Source of the DNA: Burkholderiales bacterium
Lineage (GTDB): Bacteria > Pseudomonadota > Gammaproteobacteria > Burkholderiales > Burkholderiaceae_C
Reading direction: 5' to 3'
Length of the DNA: 64,000 nucleotides
Assembly: GCA_017307865.1 (NCBI GenBank)
Contig: JAFKGE010000016.1
Coordinates: forward strand, 124,001 to 188,000
Position numbers and translations under genes: made by a program. Below, in pieces: positions 21,278 to 31,968 of this stretch. Below the pieces are notes generated by a model. That model did not search any database, had not been told where the DNA came from, and saw nothing but the letters and a program-made list of their open reading frames with translations. Numbering within the stretch: the stretch's first letter is position 1; every line of letters starts with the position of its first letter.

Positions 21278-22081
21278 TCACGCCGCATCGCCCACCCCTC
21301 CGATGTAGGCCGCGATCACGGCGGGGTGGTTCACCGCCTCGCGCACCGGCCCCTCGGCGATCATGCGGCCGTTGTTGAGCACCAGCGCGCGGTCGCAGAT
21401 GGCGGTGATCACGTCCATGTGGTGCTCGATGATCAGCACCGTGAGGTTCAGCGCCTCCTTCGCGTCGAGGATGAAGCGCACGATGTATTCCTTCTCCTCC
21501 TGGTTCATGCCGGCCATGGGCTCGTCCAGGATCAGCATGCGCGGCTCGGCCGCCAGCGCGCGCGCCAGTTCCACGCGCTTTTGCAGGCCCAAGGGGATGA
21601 CCTCCACCGGCTCGTCGCGCGCGCTTTCGAGCTGCAGCAGGTCGATGATTTCCTCCACCTTGTCGCGCTGGCGGATTTCGTCCTTCTCGGCCCACCACCA
21701 GTAGAACAGCGAGGCCAGCGCGCTCGGCCGCATGAAGGCGTGGCGCCCCATGAGGATGTTGTCGAGCACGCTCATGCCCTTGAACAGCGCCACGTTCTGG
21801 AACGTGCGCGCAATGCCCAGCGAGGCGATGCGGTGCGGGCGCACGCCGTTGATCGGGCGCCCCTCGAAGCGGATCGTGCCCTGCTGCGGCGGATAAAAGC
21901 CGGTGATCGAATTGACCAGCGTGGTCTTGCCCGAGCCGTTGGGGCCGACCAGCCCGAAGATTTCGCCCTGCTGGATGTCCAGCGACACGTCGGTCAGTGC
22001 CCGCACGCCGCCGAACCAGCGGTTCACGCCGGAGCACGACAGGATCGCGTCCGCCGAACCCTTGGACCCGGTGGCCTGCAT
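21278..22081 (-). CDS. ABC transporter ATP-binding protein, LivG type (module A)
   Basis: A 267-residue ATPase with Walker [10 protein letters not shown], the LivG-type [20 protein letters not shown] segment and Walker [12 protein letters not shown]. It is the first gene of the 14-gene minus-strand run and so sits next to the promoter region shared with the divergent Crp/Fnr gene. In module B the order of livG and the ligase is reversed. Confidence 0.92.
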   Translation of the reverse strand: MQATGSKGSADAILSCSGVNRWFGGVRALTDVSLDIQQGEIFGLVGPNGSGKTTLVNSITGFYPPQQGTIRFEGRPINGVRPHRIASLGIARTFQNVALFKGMSVLDNILMGRHAFMRPSALASLFYWWWAEKDEIRQRDKVEEIIDLLQLESARDEPVEVIPLGLQKRVELARALAAEPRMLILDEPMAGMNQEEKEYIVRFILDAKEALNLTVLIIEHHMDVITAICDRALVLNNGRMIAEGPVREAVNHPAVIAAYIGGVGDAA

Positions 22082-22401
22082 CTCAAGCCACCTCGGTGCG
22101 CCCGCTCACGGGCGATCGGCCGCATGGCAAAGCGGTGCGTGACGCTTCGGCTGGCGATATCGGCATGAAAACAAGCACCCGTTCCTCGCTTTGTTTGGGG
22201 CCGCATGGGCCGGTTGCTGCGCTGCCTCGCGTGCGGCAGACCCACCCGCCGGGTGAGTCGCCACCGTCGGTGCAGTGCCGACAGGCTGGCCCCCGCTCAT
22301 GCGGGAGCCCGATCGATGGGGGAATATTAAGTGCGGACTTTGACGTCATGTTGTCATTGGGACGACAATTGACGGGCATTCCGATCGGGTCTTTCCCTTA
22401 C
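22082..22401. other. Divergent intergenic regulatory region
   Basis: A 320-base non-coding stretch between livG (minus) and the Crp/Fnr gene (plus). No convincing gene. It holds several short GC-rich hairpins (CACCC/GGGTG near 22245-22260 and CCCGC/GCGGG near 22290-22304) and the dyads described separately. Promoters for both directions are expected here. Confidence 0.6.
22341..22368. promoter_or_regulatory. Candidate Crp/Fnr-type operator dyads
   Basis: TGACGTCA (22341-22348) is a perfect 8-bp palindrome. TTGTC (22351-22355) and GACAA (22364-22368) form an inverted repeat with an 8-base spacer. They lie 34-61 bases upstream of the regulator ATG. Spacing and half-site length are compatible with a Crp/Fnr dimer, so autoregulation or control of the divergent transport operon is plausible. 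Inference only. Confidence 0.4.
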
Positions 22402-23109
22402 ATGAGCGTCCACCCCACCCTGCTCGAGCGGCGCCGCCTGCTCACCGAGGACGAATTGCACGGCGTGCCCTGGCTGCCGCACCTGCTGCCCGACGAGCGC
22501 GAGCGCGTGGTGCCCGAGCTGCGCGTGAGCCACGCCGCGCCGGGCGAGCTGGTGTGCCGCATCGGTCGGCCGGCCACATACTGGTTCGGCGTCATCGACG
22601 GCCTGCTGAAGATGAACACCGTGACCGACGACGGCCGCGCCATCACCTACTCGGGCCTGGCCGCCGGCGGCTGGTTCGGCGAGGGCACGGTGCTCAAGCG
22701 CGAGTCCTACCGCTACAACATCCAGGCCTTGCGCAACAGCCGCGTGGCGGGACTGCCGGTGGATACCTTCCACTGGCTGCTGGACCACTCCATCGGCTTC
22801 AACCGCTTCGTGATGAACCAGCTCAACGAACGCCTGAGCCAGTTCATCGGCGTGGTCGGCGCGGGCCGCTCGGCCAGCCCCGAGCAGCGTGTGGCGCGCA
22901 ACCTGGCCGCGCTGGTCAACCCGGTGCTGTTTCCGGGCGTGGGCGAGGTGCTGCGCATCACCCAGCAGGAGCTGGCCTACCTGGTGGGCCTGTCGCGCCA
23001 GCGCGTGAACGAGGCGCTGGCCGCGCTGCAGGCGCGCGGCGTGCTGCGCATCGAGTACGGCGGCCTGCGCATCCTGCAGATCGACGCCCTGCACCGCGAG
23101 GACTTCTGA
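22402..23109 (+). CDS. Crp/Fnr family transcriptional regulator
   Basis: A 235-residue regulator with an N-terminal cyclic-nucleotide-type sensor fold (about 30-145, including GELVCRIGRPATYWFGVIDG and AAGGWFGEG) and a C-terminal winged helix (ITQQELAYLVGLSRQRVNEAL). No Cys cluster of the kind that holds an iron-sulfur cluster is visible, so it is unlikely to be an oxygen sensor of the Fnr type. The ATG before SVHPTLLERRRLL was taken; the open frame extends upstream without support. It is divergent from the ABC/ligase run and a candidate regulator of it. Confidence 0.88.
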   Translation: MSVHPTLLERRRLLTEDELHGVPWLPHLLPDERERVVPELRVSHAAPGELVCRIGRPATYWFGVIDGLLKMNTVTDDGRAITYSGLAAGGWFGEGTVLKRESYRYNIQALRNSRVAGLPVDTFHWLLDHSIGFNRFVMNQLNERLSQFIGVVGAGRSASPEQRVARNLAALVNPVLFPGVGEVLRITQQELAYLVGLSRQRVNEALAALQARGVLRIEYGGLRILQIDALHREDF

Positions 23110-23113
23110 GGCA

Positions 23114-23178
23114 TTTTTTGAATAGAATCAGCCTCCAGCGCCCGTCCATCAAGCGCCGTAAGCTATATTTAATATAGC
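23114..23178. repeat. Dispersed intergenic repeat, family A
   Basis: CAGCGCCCGTCCATCAAGCGC followed by AAGCTATATTTAATATAG. A clear copy immediately upstream of the pseudouridine synthase start, in the gap after the Crp/Fnr gene. Confidence 0.75.
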
Positions 23179-23187
23179 ATCCGATTC

Positions 23188-24027
23188 ATGCCCGACACCC
23201 CACCCTCCTCCCCCCGCTGGCGGCGCGCACCCGCCCCCATGGGCGGCAGCGGCACGTCGCAAGGCGGCGCCGGCCCCGTGCGCCTGAACAAGCGCCTGGC
23301 CGACCTGGGCCTGTGCTCGCGCCGCGAGGCCGACGAATGGATCGAGCGCGGCTGGGTGCGCGTGAACGGCCAGGTCGCGCCCATGGGCCTGAAGGTCACG
23401 CCCGCCGACCATGTCACGGTCGATCGCCAGGCCGACGCCGCGCAGGCGCAGCGCGTCACCATCCTGCTGCACAAGCCGGTGGGCTACGTCAGCGGCCAGG
23501 CCGAGGACGGGCACCAGCCGGCGGTGACCTTGATCAACGCGCACAGTCACTGGCGCGAAGACCGCACGCGCACGCGCTTTGCACCGCAGCAGTTGCGCGG
23601 GCTGGCGCCGGCCGGCCGGCTCGACATCGACTCGGTCGGCTTGCTGGTGCTGACGCAGGACGGCCGCATCGCGCGCCATCTGATCGGGCAGGACTCGGAA
23701 ATCGAAAAGGAATACCTGGTGCGCGTGGCGCTGGACGGGGCCGAGGCGCGCAACACGCAGGCGCAGTTTCCGCCCGAAAAACTGGCGCTGCTGCGCCACG
23801 GCCTGCAGCTGGACGGCCAGCCGCTCAAGCCCGCCAAGGTGAGCTGGCAGAATGAGGAGCAGTTGCGCATCGTGCTGCGCGAGGGCAAGAAGCGTCAGAT
23901 CCGCCGCATGTGCGAACTGGTGGGCCTGAAGGTGGTGGGTCTGAAGCGCATCCGCATCGGCTCGGTGCTGCTGGGGCCGCTGCCGGTGGGGCAGTGGCGC
24001 TATCTGGGGCCGGGCGAATTGTTCTGA
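23188..24027 (+). CDS. Pseudouridine synthase (RsuA/RluB/E/F family)
   Basis: A 279-residue RNA-modifying enzyme. Residues 1-30 are Pro/Gly-rich and probably disordered. An S4 RNA-binding domain spans about 31-79 (VRLNKRLADLGLCSRREADEWI), and the catalytic domain has GRLDID at 143-148 with catalytic Asp146, followed by GLLVLTQDG. The family isomerises specific uridines in rRNA; the S4 domain and the RQIRRMCELVGLKV segment resemble RluF (23S rRNA). The exact target is not certain. The ATG lies just after a family A repeat. Convergent with the rhodanese gene, 15 bases apart. Confidence 0.88.
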   Translation: MPDTPPSSPRWRRAPAPMGGSGTSQGGAGPVRLNKRLADLGLCSRREADEWIERGWVRVNGQVAPMGLKVTPADHVTVDRQADAAQAQRVTILLHKPVGYVSGQAEDGHQPAVTLINAHSHWREDRTRTRFAPQQLRGLAPAGRLDIDSVGLLVLTQDGRIARHLIGQDSEIEKEYLVRVALDGAEARNTQAQFPPEKLALLRHGLQLDGQPLKPAKVSWQNEEQLRIVLREGKKRQIRRMCELVGLKVVGLKRIRIGSVLLGPLPVGQWRYLGPGELF

Positions 24028-24042
24028 AAGCCGGCGGCCGGC

Positions 24043-25035
24043 TCACTTCTTGGCGGCCAGCTCCTTTTCCAGCGCGTCGATGCGCTTTTGCATCGCCGCG
24101 ATGCGCCCATTGAGCGCCCCCACGTTGAAGGTGGTCTCGTTCTCGGCCGGCGCGTCCAGCTTGTTGCCGTAGGCCAGCCAGGACGAGTCGTACACCTTCA
24201 CGTTCTTGAAGCCCAGCTGCTCCAGCACGCCCGCCGTCTCGCTGGCGCGCGCGCCCGACTGGCAATACACCAGCGTTTCCTTGTTCGGATCCAGCCTGGC
24301 GTACAGCGCCTGCAGCTCGGGCTGCGCCTTCAGCGACATGCCGCGGCTGTCGCCCACGGTCTTTTGCGCCAGCTTTTGCAGCGTGGCGGGGTCGTTCCAG
24401 TTCATTTCGTAGGGGATGTTGACCGCGCCCGGAATGTGCCCGCCGCGCAGCGCGCGGATGTCGGCACCGGCAAACTCCCGGGGCGTGCGCGCATCGACGA
24501 TCTGCACGTCCGGCTTGCCCACGCGCGCCAGCACTTCCTGCGTGCTGACGGCGACCGCCGCGTTGGGCGCCAGCGTCAGCGCTACCGGCGTGGCCTTGGC
24601 CGCGCCCATCTCCACGGGCAGGCCGGCGGCCTGCCAGCCCTCGATGCCCTCGTGGTAGACCGTCACCCGGGTACCGCCGAAATAGCGCAAGGCGTAGCGG
24701 CCGAAATACGCGTTCCAGGTGCCGCGGTCGCCGTACACCACGGTCTCCTTCGCCGGGTCGATGCCGGCCACGCCCAGAATCTTGGCGACCTCGGCGGTCG
24801 GCAAGAAGTCTTCCGAGTTGGCATCGCGCAGCGCGACGGCGGCGTCGCCCACCGACAGCGCGCCGGGCAGGTGGCCCTTGGCGAAGTCCTTGTCGCTGCG
24901 CACGTCCCACACCTGTACGGAACGCTGCAGCGCGACCTGCACCTGGGGCGTGTCGACGATGACCTGGGCCTGCGCCAGGCTGGCGCAGCACGCCACGGTG
25001 ACGGCCAGAGCGGCATGAAGGGACGGGGTGCGCAT
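24043..25035 (-). CDS. Periplasmic sulfurtransferase with two rhodanese domains
   Basis: A 330-residue exported protein. A signal peptide covers residues 1-23 (ending AQA). Rhodanese domain 1 (about 30-140) starts [18 protein letters not shown] but has VYGDRG (101-106) where the active Cys loop should be, so it is catalytically dead. Domain 2 (about 170-290) has the active loop YCQSGARAS with Cys258. The C-terminus (about 305-330) is a short Lys/Glu coiled coil ([10 protein letters not shown]). Such tandem rhodaneses resemble thiosulfate or 3-mercaptopyruvate sulfurtransferases. The start was chosen from the GAGGAG ribosome site and the signal peptide. Confidence 0.86.
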   Translation of the reverse strand: MRTPSLHAALAVTVACCASLAQAQVIVDTPQVQVALQRSVQVWDVRSDKDFAKGHLPGALSVGDAAVALRDANSEDFLPTAEVAKILGVAGIDPAKETVVYGDRGTWNAYFGRYALRYFGGTRVTVYHEGIEGWQAAGLPVEMGAAKATPVALTLAPNAAVAVSTQEVLARVGKPDVQIVDARTPREFAGADIRALRGGHIPGAVNIPYEMNWNDPATLQKLAQKTVGDSRGMSLKAQPELQALYARLDPNKETLVYCQSGARASETAGVLEQLGFKNVKVYDSSWLAYGNKLDAPAENETTFNVGALNGRIAAMQKRIDALEKELAAKK

Positions 25036-25226
25036 GGGAACTCCTCGACGTCGTGAATACGGCACGCTTGCCGATTCGCAGCATATCGACTTTCGGCTGT
25101 GCGCTGCGCCGCGCCCGGCGGCCTCTTGAAAGGCCTCGCCTTGACCATAATTGTCAGTTTTATCCGCCTGCGCGGGCGGGCTTTCCCGACCTGTTGCGGG
25201 CTTCCGCCGCTATCCGCCATTCATCC

Positions 25227-27191
25227 ATGACCAAACAATCCCACGCCTTCCAGGCCGAAGTGGCCCAGCTGCTGCACCTGGTCACGCATTCGCTGTATTC
25301 CAACAAGGAAATCTTCCTGCGCGAGCTGATTTCCAACGCCTCGGACGCCTGCGACAAGCTGCGCTTCGAGGCGCTGGCCGACGCCAGCCTGTACGGCGAT
25401 CAGCCCGAGCTGCGCGTGCGCATCGCCTTCGACAAGGCGGCCAGGACACTCACCGTGACCGACACCGGCATCGGCATGAGCCAGGACGAGGCGGTGGCCC
25501 ACCTGGGCACCATCGCCAAGAGCGGCACGCGCGAGTTCATGGCGCGATTGTCGGGCGACCAGAAGGCCGACGCGCAGCTGATCGGCCAGTTCGGCGTCGG
25601 CTTCTACTCGGGCTTCATCGTGGCCGACCGCATCGCCGTCGAGTCGCGCCGCGCGGGCCTGCCGCCCGAGCAGGGCGTGCGCTGGACGAGCGATGGCAGC
25701 GGCGCGTTCGAGGTCGAGGCCATCACGCGCGCCGAGCGCGGCACCAGCGTGACCCTGCACCTGCGCGAGGACGCGCTGGAGTACGCCGACGGCTGGCGCA
25801 TCAAGGAGCTCATCAACAAATACTCCGACCACATCGCCCTGCCGATCCAGATGGAAGGCGAGAAGTGGGAAGAAGGCAAGGAAGAAGGCCAGCCCGGCCA
25901 GATGGTGAAAACCGGCGAGTGGGAAACCGTCAACCAGGCCACCGCGCTGTGGACGCGGCCCAAGAAAGACATCAGCGACGAGCAGTACACCCAGTTCTAC
26001 GAGCAGATCGCGCACGACTGGCAGCCGCCGCTGGCCTGGACGCACAACCGCGTGGAAGGCGCCACCGAATACACGCAGCTGCTGTACCTACCCAGCCACG
26101 CGCCGTTCGACCTGTGGGACCGCGAGAAGAAGGCCGGCATCAAGCTGTACGTGCGGCGCGTGTTCATCATGGACGAGGCCGAGCAGCTGCTGCCGCGCTA
26201 CCTGCGCTTCGTCAAGGGCGTGATCGACTCGGCCGACCTGCCGCTCAACGTCAGCCGCGAGCTGCTGCAGGAAAGCCGCGACGTGCGCGCCATCCGCGAG
26301 GGCAACACGCGCCGCGTGCTGGGCCTGCTGGAAGACCTGGCCAAGGCCCCGGCTGCTGCCGCGCCCGAGCCCGCACCCGCCGCCGACGATGCCGCGGTCA
26401 CCGACGTGCAGGACAAGAACGAGGCCCAGGCCGGGGACAAGTACGCCACCTTCTGGCACGAGTTCGGCGCCGTGCTGAAGGAGGGCCTGGGCGAGGACGC
26501 CGGCAACCGCGAGCGCATCGCCAGGCTGCTGCGCTACGCAAGCACCACCAGCGACAGCGCCAACGTGACGCTGGACGACTACAAGGGGCGCATGAAGGAG
26601 GGCCAGAAGGCCATCTACTACATCACCGCCGACTCGCTGGCGGCGGCCAAGGGCAGCCCGCAGCTGGAGCTGTTCAAGAAAAAGGGCATCGAGGTGCTCT
26701 TGATGACCGACCGCGTGGACGAGTGGTCGCTGTCCTTCCTGCGCGAGTTCGACGGCACGCCGCTGCAATCGGTGGCCAAGGGCGCGGTCGACCTGGGTGA
26801 TTTGCAGGACGAGGCCGAGAAAAAAGCCGCCGAAGAGGCCGCCGAAGCCGTCAAGCCGCTGATCGAGCACCTGAAGGAAGCGCTGAAGGACAGCGTGGAG
26901 GACGTGCGCGTCACCACGCGCCTGGTCGATTCACCCGCCTGCCTGGTGGTCAAGGACGCCGGCATGAGCCTGCAGCTGGAGCGCCTGATGCGCCAGGCCG
27001 GCCAGGCCGTGCCCGCCGCCAAGCCGGTGCTGGAGATCAACCCCGAGCACCCGCTGGTGAAAAAGCTCGAAGGCAACCCGCACTTCGACGACCTGGCGCA
27101 CATCCTGTTCGATCAGGCGCTGCTGGCCGAGGGCGGCCTGCCGCAGGACCCGGCGGCCTATGTGCGGCGCGTGAACGCGCTGCTGGTGTGA
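25227..27191 (+). CDS. htpG: Molecular chaperone HtpG (Hsp90)
   Basis: A 654-residue cytoplasmic ATP-dependent chaperone. The N-terminal ATPase has [13 protein letters not shown] (34-46), DTGIGMS (79-85) and [11 protein letters not shown] (120-130). The middle domain has [18 protein letters not shown] followed by [16 protein letters not shown]. An Ala/Pro/Asp-rich insertion of about 30 residues near position 375 makes it longer than the E. coli protein (624); related betaproteobacterial HtpGs also carry extra residues here. The start is the ATG before TKQSHAF; the longer open frame upstream is not family-like. The lipoprotein gene follows directly. Confidence 0.96.
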   Translation: MTKQSHAFQAEVAQLLHLVTHSLYSNKEIFLRELISNASDACDKLRFEALADASLYGDQPELRVRIAFDKAARTLTVTDTGIGMSQDEAVAHLGTIAKSGTREFMARLSGDQKADAQLIGQFGVGFYSGFIVADRIAVESRRAGLPPEQGVRWTSDGSGAFEVEAITRAERGTSVTLHLREDALEYADGWRIKELINKYSDHIALPIQMEGEKWEEGKEEGQPGQMVKTGEWETVNQATALWTRPKKDISDEQYTQFYEQIAHDWQPPLAWTHNRVEGATEYTQLLYLPSHAPFDLWDREKKAGIKLYVRRVFIMDEAEQLLPRYLRFVKGVIDSADLPLNVSRELLQESRDVRAIREGNTRRVLGLLEDLAKAPAAAAPEPAPAADDAAVTDVQDKNEAQAGDKYATFWHEFGAVLKEGLGEDAGNRERIARLLRYASTTSDSANVTLDDYKGRMKEGQKAIYYITADSLAAAKGSPQLELFKKKGIEVLLMTDRVDEWSLSFLREFDGTPLQSVAKGAVDLGDLQDEAEKKAAEEAAEAVKPLIEHLKEALKDSVEDVRVTTRLVDSPACLVVKDAGMSLQLERLMRQAGQAVPAAKPVLEINPEHPLVKKLEGNPHFDDLAHILFDQALLAEGGLPQDPAAYVRRVNALLV

Positions 27192-27196
27192 ACGGC

Positions 27197-27547
27197 ATGC
27201 GACGCTCTCCGACACGGCTTCGTGGCGCCACCCTCGCCGTGTGCGCCGCCGGCGCGCTGCTGGCCGGCTGCGCGGCGGGCGTCGGCATCGGCGTACCCAT
27301 CCTGCCCGGCGTGTCGCTGGGCGTCGGCGTGGGCTCGGACGGCAACGTCAACCTGGGGGTCGGCACCGGCGTCGGCCCGGTCGGCGTCGGCGTGGGCGTC
27401 AACCAGAACGGCCAGGTGTCGGCCGGTGCCGGTGTCGGCGCCAGCGTGCCCGTGGGAGGCGCCCGCGTCGGCGCGGGCGTCGGCACGGGCACCGTGATCT
27501 ACGACCCCAAGACCTCGGGCCGTCCGGCATCGGGCAACGCGCCTTGA
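27197..27547 (+). CDS. Gly/Val-rich small lipoprotein, function unknown
   Basis: A 116-residue protein with a lipoprotein signal peptide. Arg-rich start MRRSPTRLRG, hydrophobic core, then the lipobox LLAGC with the lipidated Cys near residue 25. The mature part is extremely rich in Gly and Val, with repeated GVGVG units (VSLGVGVGSDGNVNLGVG, VGVGVGVNQNGQVSAGAG) that suggest a beta-rich, possibly surface-associated or self-assembling fold. It ends in a short polar tail. A GTG at 27188 overlapping the htpG stop is an alternative start. No function is known to me. Confidence 0.68.
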   Translation: MRRSPTRLRGATLAVCAAGALLAGCAAGVGIGVPILPGVSLGVGVGSDGNVNLGVGTGVGPVGVGVGVNQNGQVSAGAGVGASVPVGGARVGAGVGTGTVIYDPKTSGRPASGNAP

Positions 27548-27564
27548 CACGCGAGCATTCAGAC

Positions 27565-27620
27565 GATTTCGGCCCTTTGCACCCGTCCAGCAAGCGCGAA
27601 TAGCTATTAATTAGATAGCG
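27565..27620. repeat. Dispersed intergenic repeat, family A
   Basis: TTTCGGCCCTTTGCACCCG, then TCCAGCAAGCGCGAATAGCTATTAATTAGATAG. It lies between the convergent lipoprotein and MFS transporter genes and fills most of their 104-base gap. Confidence 0.72.
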
Positions 27621-27651
27621 TTCGCCGACATCCACGGCCCCGCGGCCGGGC

Positions 27652-29385
27652 TCAATCCGTCGCGTAGATGTTCACGTCCTTGGTTTCGCGGAAGAACAGC
27701 AGGCCGATCACCAGCGTGACCGCCGCGATCACGATCGGATACCACAGGCCGTGGTACATGTTTCCGTTGGCGGCCACCATGGCAAAGGAGATGGTGGGCA
27801 GCATGCCGCCGAACCAGCCGTTGCCGGCGTGGTAGGGCAGGCTCATGGACGTGTAGCGGATGCGGGTCGGGAACAGCTCCACCAGCGCGGCGGCGATCGG
27901 CCCGTAGACCATGGTGACGTAGATCATCAGCACCACCAGGATGCCCACGATCAGCGGCTTGTTCATCTTGTCCGGATCGGCCTGGTCGGGATAACCCGCA
28001 GCCTTCAGCGCGGCGCCGACCTCCTTCTTGAAGGCCGCGATGGCCGCCTTGCTCTCGTCGTCGAAGCTGTGGCCGACCACCCGGCCCGAGGGCGCGGCAA
28101 TGACCGTGTCGCCGATCTGCACGGTGGCGCGCCCGCCCAGGGCCGACGCGTTGGTGTAGCTGACCGACTTTTCCGCCAGATAGCGCTTGGCGATGTCGCA
28201 GGAGGTGCGGAAGTCGATCTCGCGCGCCACCGGCTTGCCGCCGAACGAGCAGTCGCGCCGCGCAGCCGTGACCACCACCTCGGCCTGGGACTGGGCCTGG
28301 GCCAGGTCGGGGTTGGCCGCCTGCGTCAGGGCGTGGAACAGCGGGAAATAGGTCAGCACCGCCAGCAGCAGGCCGGTCATGATGATGGGCTTGCGGCCCA
28401 CGCGGTCGGACAGTGCGCCGAAGACGATGAAAAACGGCGTGCCGATGAGCAGCGCGATGGCCAGCAGGATGTTAGCCGTCGTCAGGTCCACCCGCAGCAC
28501 GTTGGTCAGGAAGAACAGGGTATAGAACTGCCCCGTGTACCAGACCACGGCCTGGCCCGCCACCAGGCCGAACAGGGCCAGCAGCACCAGGCGCAGGTTC
28601 TTCCAGTGGGTGAACGACTCGGTCAGCGGCGCCCGGGACACCTTGCCCTGCGCCTTGATGCGCTGGAACGCCGGCGACTCGCTGAGCGACAGCCGGATCC
28701 ACACCGACACCGCCAGCAGGCCGATGGACACCAGGAAGGGAATGCGCCAGCCCCACTCGACAAACGCTTCGTCGCTCATCAGGTTGCGCACGCCCAGGAT
28801 CACCAGCAGCGACAGCAGCAGACCCACCGTGGCCGTGGTCTGGATCCAGGACGTGTAAAAGCCCCGCTTGCCCGGCGGCGCGTGCTCGGCCACGTAGGTG
28901 GCCGCACCACCGTACTCGCCGCCCAGCGCCAGCCCCTGCAGCATGCGCAGGGCGATCAGCACGATGGGCGCGAACACGCCCAGCGTGGCGTAGGTGGGCA
29001 GGATGCCGACCAGAAAGGTCGTCAGCCCCATGATGACGATGGTGACCAGGAAGGTGTACTTGCGCCCGATCATGTCGCCCAGGCGACCGAACACCAGCGC
29101 GCCGAAGGGCCGCACGATGAAGCCGGCGGCAAAGCTCAGCAGTGCGAAGATGAAGGCCGAGGTGGGATCGAGCCCGGTGAAGAACTGCTTGGCGATGATG
29201 CCCGCCAGCGAGCCGTACAGGTAGAAGTCGTACCACTCGAACATCGTGCCCAGCGACGAGGCGAAGATGACCTTGCGGTCCGTGTGGTGGCCCGGCTGCG
29301 CCACCTGCGCCGATCGGCGCACGGCCGCGGGGCCGGCGATGCGACCATCGGCCGTCAAGACCGAATCGGGTGCCTGTGCTGCCAT
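27652..29385 (-). CDS. MFS transporter, metabolite:H+ symporter (MHS) family, with a large loop insertion
   Basis: A 577-residue inner-membrane transporter. The MHS signatures FEWYDFYLYG (49-58) and GRLGDMIGRKY (100-110) are present, as is GALSDRVGRKP in the 8-9 loop. MHS proteins usually have about 430-450 residues; here an extra hydrophilic block of about 120 residues (355-477) sits between the ninth and tenth membrane segments, which topology places in the periplasm. It contains Cys379 and Cys396. A similar insertion occurs in some burkholderial MHS proteins. The ATG has a GAGGAGA ribosome site. Substrate probably a small carboxylate or osmolyte, not determinable. Confidence 0.88.
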   Translation of the reverse strand: MAAQAPDSVLTADGRIAGPAAVRRSAQVAQPGHHTDRKVIFASSLGTMFEWYDFYLYGSLAGIIAKQFFTGLDPTSAFIFALLSFAAGFIVRPFGALVFGRLGDMIGRKYTFLVTIVIMGLTTFLVGILPTYATLGVFAPIVLIALRMLQGLALGGEYGGAATYVAEHAPPGKRGFYTSWIQTTATVGLLLSLLVILGVRNLMSDEAFVEWGWRIPFLVSIGLLAVSVWIRLSLSESPAFQRIKAQGKVSRAPLTESFTHWKNLRLVLLALFGLVAGQAVVWYTGQFYTLFFLTNVLRVDLTTANILLAIALLIGTPFFIVFGALSDRVGRKPIIMTGLLLAVLTYFPLFHALTQAANPDLAQAQSQAEVVVTAARRDCSFGGKPVAREIDFRTSCDIAKRYLAEKSVSYTNASALGGRATVQIGDTVIAAPSGRVVGHSFDDESKAAIAAFKKEVGAALKAAGYPDQADPDKMNKPLIVGILVVLMIYVTMVYGPIAAALVELFPTRIRYTSMSLPYHAGNGWFGGMLPTISFAMVAANGNMYHGLWYPIVIAAVTLVIGLLFFRETKDVNIYATD

Positions 29386-29887
29386 GTTGGATGTCTCCTC
29401 GGTCGGTGCCGGGCACCGGTGTGCGCCATGATGGTTTGATACAGCAATACTTGCCTATTACATGATTTCACGATTGAGGCCTGCTGCGCAAGCCCATTCG
29501 GGTCGGATCAGAGCGTCGCCCAAGGGGCTATTTTTTCGTTGTGACAAGCACTTAGCAATCATTACGGCCTGCGTCCCACGGGTTTCAGAAAAGGGTAAAC
29601 ACCTAATGTCGAGCGCCCACGGGGAGGCAAAAACGTTGCATCCGAGGCGACACGGGATGCGCCGGATGCGGGCATCGACACCGCGTCGTCGAGCGACAGC
29701 GGCCCAGGCGTGACACCCGGATTCACGCGACGGCACTCCCCCCGAAGACGCGATGCCCGGGCCTGTTGCAATCGCTCACGAGGCCGCTTTGCTTGTTAGG
29801 TTTGCGTCAGCCTCGGTCTCCACAATCCGCCCCGGCCGCACGGCCACCCGACCCCACCGAGGGCCCGAGGCCCACAGGAGACACAGC
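29386..29887. other. Long divergent intergenic region
   Basis: About 500 bases between the MHS transporter (minus) and the DUF485/ActP operon (plus). Short open frames exist on both strands but none has a recognisable protein, good start site or family signature. The first 150 bases are less GC-rich than the surroundings and hold T-runs (CTATTTTTTCG near 29528). It presumably carries both promoters and any acetate-responsive control sites, but I cannot assign individual elements. Confidence 0.5.
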
Positions 29888-30192
29888 ATGCAAGACCCCA
29901 TGGTCGAGCGGATTCAACGCAACCCCAAATACCAGCAGCTCAAGGCCACGCGCTCGCGCTTTGGCTGGTGGCTCACGATCCTGATGCTGATCGTGTATTA
30001 CGGCTACATCGGCCTGATCGCCTTCGACAAGGAGCTGCTGGCCACCCCCATCGGCGCCGGCGTCACCACGCTGGGCATCCCGCTGGGCCTGGCGGTGATC
30101 GTGTTCACCATCGTCATCACCGGCATCTACGTGCGTCGCGCCAACCGCGAGTTCGACGCCCTCACCCGCGACATCCTGAAGGACGCCACGAA

Positions 30193-30196
<4 letters not shown>
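29888..30196 (+). CDS. yjcH: DUF485 domain-containing inner-membrane protein
   Basis: A 102-residue protein with two membrane segments (about 25-48 and 60-82) and the DUF485 pattern [19 protein letters not shown]. YjcH-type proteins are encoded just before the acetate symporter ActP in many proteobacteria, and that is the arrangement here: its stop overlaps the actP ATG (ATGA). A CACAGGAGACA ribosome site precedes the ATG. It is thought to accompany the symporter, but its precise role is not established. Confidence 0.9.
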
Positions 30197-31920
<1,724 letters not shown>

Positions 31921-31942
31921 GCCCAGCACACCAAATAATGAC

Positions 31943-31967
31943 GAGGGCCTGCGGGCCCTCTTTTTTT
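31943..31967 (+). terminator. Rho-independent terminator after actP
   Basis: GAGGGCC (31943-31949), loop TGCG, GGCCCTC (31954-31960), then seven T. A textbook intrinsic terminator for the plus strand. The minus strand has no T-tract, so it does not serve the convergent exonuclease gene. Confidence 0.93.
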
Positions 31968-31968
31968 G

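Noticed and set aside
21997-22401. Upstream extension of the Crp/Fnr frame
   Set aside because: The frame runs through the promoter region and into livG on the opposite strand; the ATG at 22402 gives the family length and start.
29462-29736. Short open frames on both strands in the 29.4-29.9 kb gap
   Set aside because: No recognisable domain, unusual Arg-rich composition and no convincing ribosome site.
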